Shown: positions 30,236-31,240 of the stretch, one piece after another
Position numbering within the stretch: position 1 is the stretch's first letter
Layout: every line of letters starts with the position of its first letter
From: DAOTWP01 sp034435675
GTDB taxonomy: Bacteria > Chloroflexota > Anaerolineae > Aggregatilineales > Phototrophicaceae
Assembly (NCBI GenBank): GCA_034435675.1
Contig: DAOTWP010000023.1
Span: 1 to 31,240 of the forward strand
DNA length: 31,240 bases
Direction of reading: 5' to 3'
The notes under the pieces: generated by a model
What the model was told of the DNA's origin: nothing
The model's database searches: none
What the model saw: only the letters and a program-made list of their open reading frames with translations
Program-made: the position numbers and the translations under genes

Positions 30236-31240
30236 TTACCTGTTCGCGTCAATAGCTCTAGTGTTCGGTAATTTATGCATCAACGCTAACAGCAGGACAA
30301 AAACAAGGCTCAGATCATTAACGAAAACGCTGTTATCAATTAATCCATGCCCCAGAATGTTAAGCATGCTGCCCATCGCGCCGACAGTAATCGCCAGTAA
30401 TACAGGGACGCCCCCATCCTGCCGCTGCGCCTGATACACACGCCATGCGCTGCGCCAGAATGCCGCCTGCATCCAGACGAAAACAGCTAGCCCGAAGAGT
30501 CCCAGCCGAATCCACCAATCCAGAATAAAGTTATGTGGGTGCGAAAGGGTCGGCTCCTCCCAGGCATCCGGCAGGATATACGTCCCGCGAAAAGCATACA
30601 GGAACTGGTCCATGCCCAATCCGGTGATCGGATGATCGCGCAGCATGTTGATGCCGCTTTCCCACACGCGCAGCCTGAAAAAGTTCGTCCCGCTGGTAAA
30701 GTCGAGTACACGGGCGAAGCGCTCGAATTGCATGGAAAATGCAAATGCCGCCGCCACAATTGCACCTAGCGCCAGCATAGCACGGCGGGCACGTTTGCCG
30801 TAAAGCAGTAGCAAAACCAGCGCGCAGGAAAGCGGCACACCCAGAAAAATCGCTCCGACGCTTTGGGTAAACAGCACTGTCAGCAGTAGCACCGCCAGCA
30901 CCCCCGTGCTGAGCCAGCGCCTTACCCGGTGAACCTCAACCAGCGCAAAGGCAAGCGCAAAGGGAATGCAGCGACCCAGGAACAGCGCCACATTGTTGGG
31001 TGAACCATAGACACTGGCAAGCCGCCGTGCTCCGCCCTCTGCTTCAATCACGCCTGTGGTGATACCAATGCTGCTGCCGAAGAGGTAAAGAAAGAAGCCA
31101 ATTGCCGCGACGGCAAAGGCAGCTGTCAGCAGTGTCTCGATGAGGCGCAGAATCTGCGACCGGTCTGTGTCCAGCGTGCGCAGTATGGTGTAGAACAACA
31201 CCGGCTCAAGAATCAGTGTACGCAGTTCGGTGACTGCGCT
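30236..31240 (-). CDS. Second O-antigen ligase-family membrane protein (5' end beyond window)
   Basis: 334 residues are visible and the frame stays open to the window edge, so the N terminus is missing. The first visible part, LRTLILEPVLFYTILRTL, resembles the arginine-containing loop of O-antigen ligases. Around eight membrane segments follow. The diagnostic loop is GLGMDQFLYAFRGTY then TLSHPHNFILDWWIRLGLFGLA, an H-x-HN-x-x-x-x-x-x-x-x-G motif. A GTG at 31201 could be mistaken for a start but lies inside the conserved loop. The macro-domain gene begins 40 bases after its stop. With the ligase at 27090-28574 the cluster encodes two such enzymes. Confidence 0.88.
   Translation of the reverse strand, partial: SAVTELRTLILEPVLFYTILRTLDTDRSQILRLIETLLTAAFAVAAIGFFLYLFGSSIGITTGVIEAEGGARRLASVYGSPNNVALFLGRCIPFALAFALVEVHRVRRWLSTGVLAVLLLTVLFTQSVGAIFLGVPLSCALVLLLLYGKRARRAMLALGAIVAAAFAFSMQFERFARVLDFTSGTNFFRLRVWESGINMLRDHPITGLGMDQFLYAFRGTYILPDAWEEPTLSHPHNFILDWWIRLGLFGLAVFVWMQAAFWRSAWRVYQAQRQDGGVPVLLAITVGAMGSMLNILGHGLIDNSVFVNDLSLVFVLLLALMHKLPNTRAIDANR

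Noticed and set aside
31199..31201. GTG at 31201 as start of the second ligase gene
   Set aside because: The frame continues open upstream to the window end and the added residues fit a conserved loop, so the gene is cut by the window.
1..31240. Mobile elements, CRISPR arrays, tRNA or rRNA genes
   Set aside because: No transposase or integrase motifs, no spaced identical repeats of CRISPR size, and no tRNA-like cloverleaf was found by eye.

Overview
The window is about 31 kb of bacterial chromosome of moderate-to-high GC, densely packed with ordinary-looking housekeeping and signalling genes. I see no insertion sequence, integrase, CRISPR array, tRNA or rRNA. The gene content suggests a Chloroflexota bacterium, perhaps Anaerolineae-like: type 2 IPP isomerase next to a GGPP-type prenyl synthase, a cytoplasmic Ser/Thr kinase with a C-terminal PQQ propeller, roadblock and CvnD-like GTPase genes, and MoxR/DUF58. 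This assignment is inference from gene content only. TTG and GTG starts are frequent.

Layout. 1-928: the 3' end of an unknown gene, its terminator, and a GNAT acetyltransferase. 975-5623 (minus): MoxR ATPase, DUF58 protein, sarcosine-oxidase-like flavoenzyme, and chorismate mutase/DAHP synthase. 5624-6038: a gene-free promoter region. 6039-9385 (plus): a roadblock/LC7 protein, a structured 244-nt leader, CTP synthase (pyrG), and an adenosine-deaminase-like protein that lacks key catalytic residues. 9475-12051 (minus): dnaK and then hsp20, with a strong terminator between them and an 11-bp-phased repeat array upstream of dnaK. 12254-12778 (minus): a CvnD/MglA-like small GTPase.

12953-19003 (minus) is the most interesting part. 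It is a compact six-gene unit with a consensus-like promoter in front and an intrinsic terminator behind: soluble Ser/Thr kinase with 8-bladed PQQ propeller, PP2C phosphatase, J-domain/vWA fusion, zinc-ribbon/FHA protein, a 79-aa unknown, and an orphan OmpR-family response regulator. It has writer, eraser, reader, scaffold and transcription-factor parts in one operon. The J domain suggests a link to the Hsp70 gene nearby, and the 11-bp repeats upstream of dnaK look like an OmpR/PhoB-type operator. That suggests, without proving it, a proteostasis-linked phosphosignalling system.

19150-22837: hemW (plus), then an isoprenoid pair fni and prenyl synthase (minus), then acpP (plus) with tandem promoters and a terminator buried in the 3' end of the converging gene. 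22867-25183 (minus): hotdog thioesterase, ChlI/BchI-like AAA+ ATPase without ChlD or ChlH, and a membrane protein. 25341-31240 (minus): a surface-polysaccharide cluster with two O-antigen-ligase-family proteins (one cut by the window end), a divergent macro-domain protein, UDP-glucuronate decarboxylase, GtrA and a GT4 glycosyltransferase.
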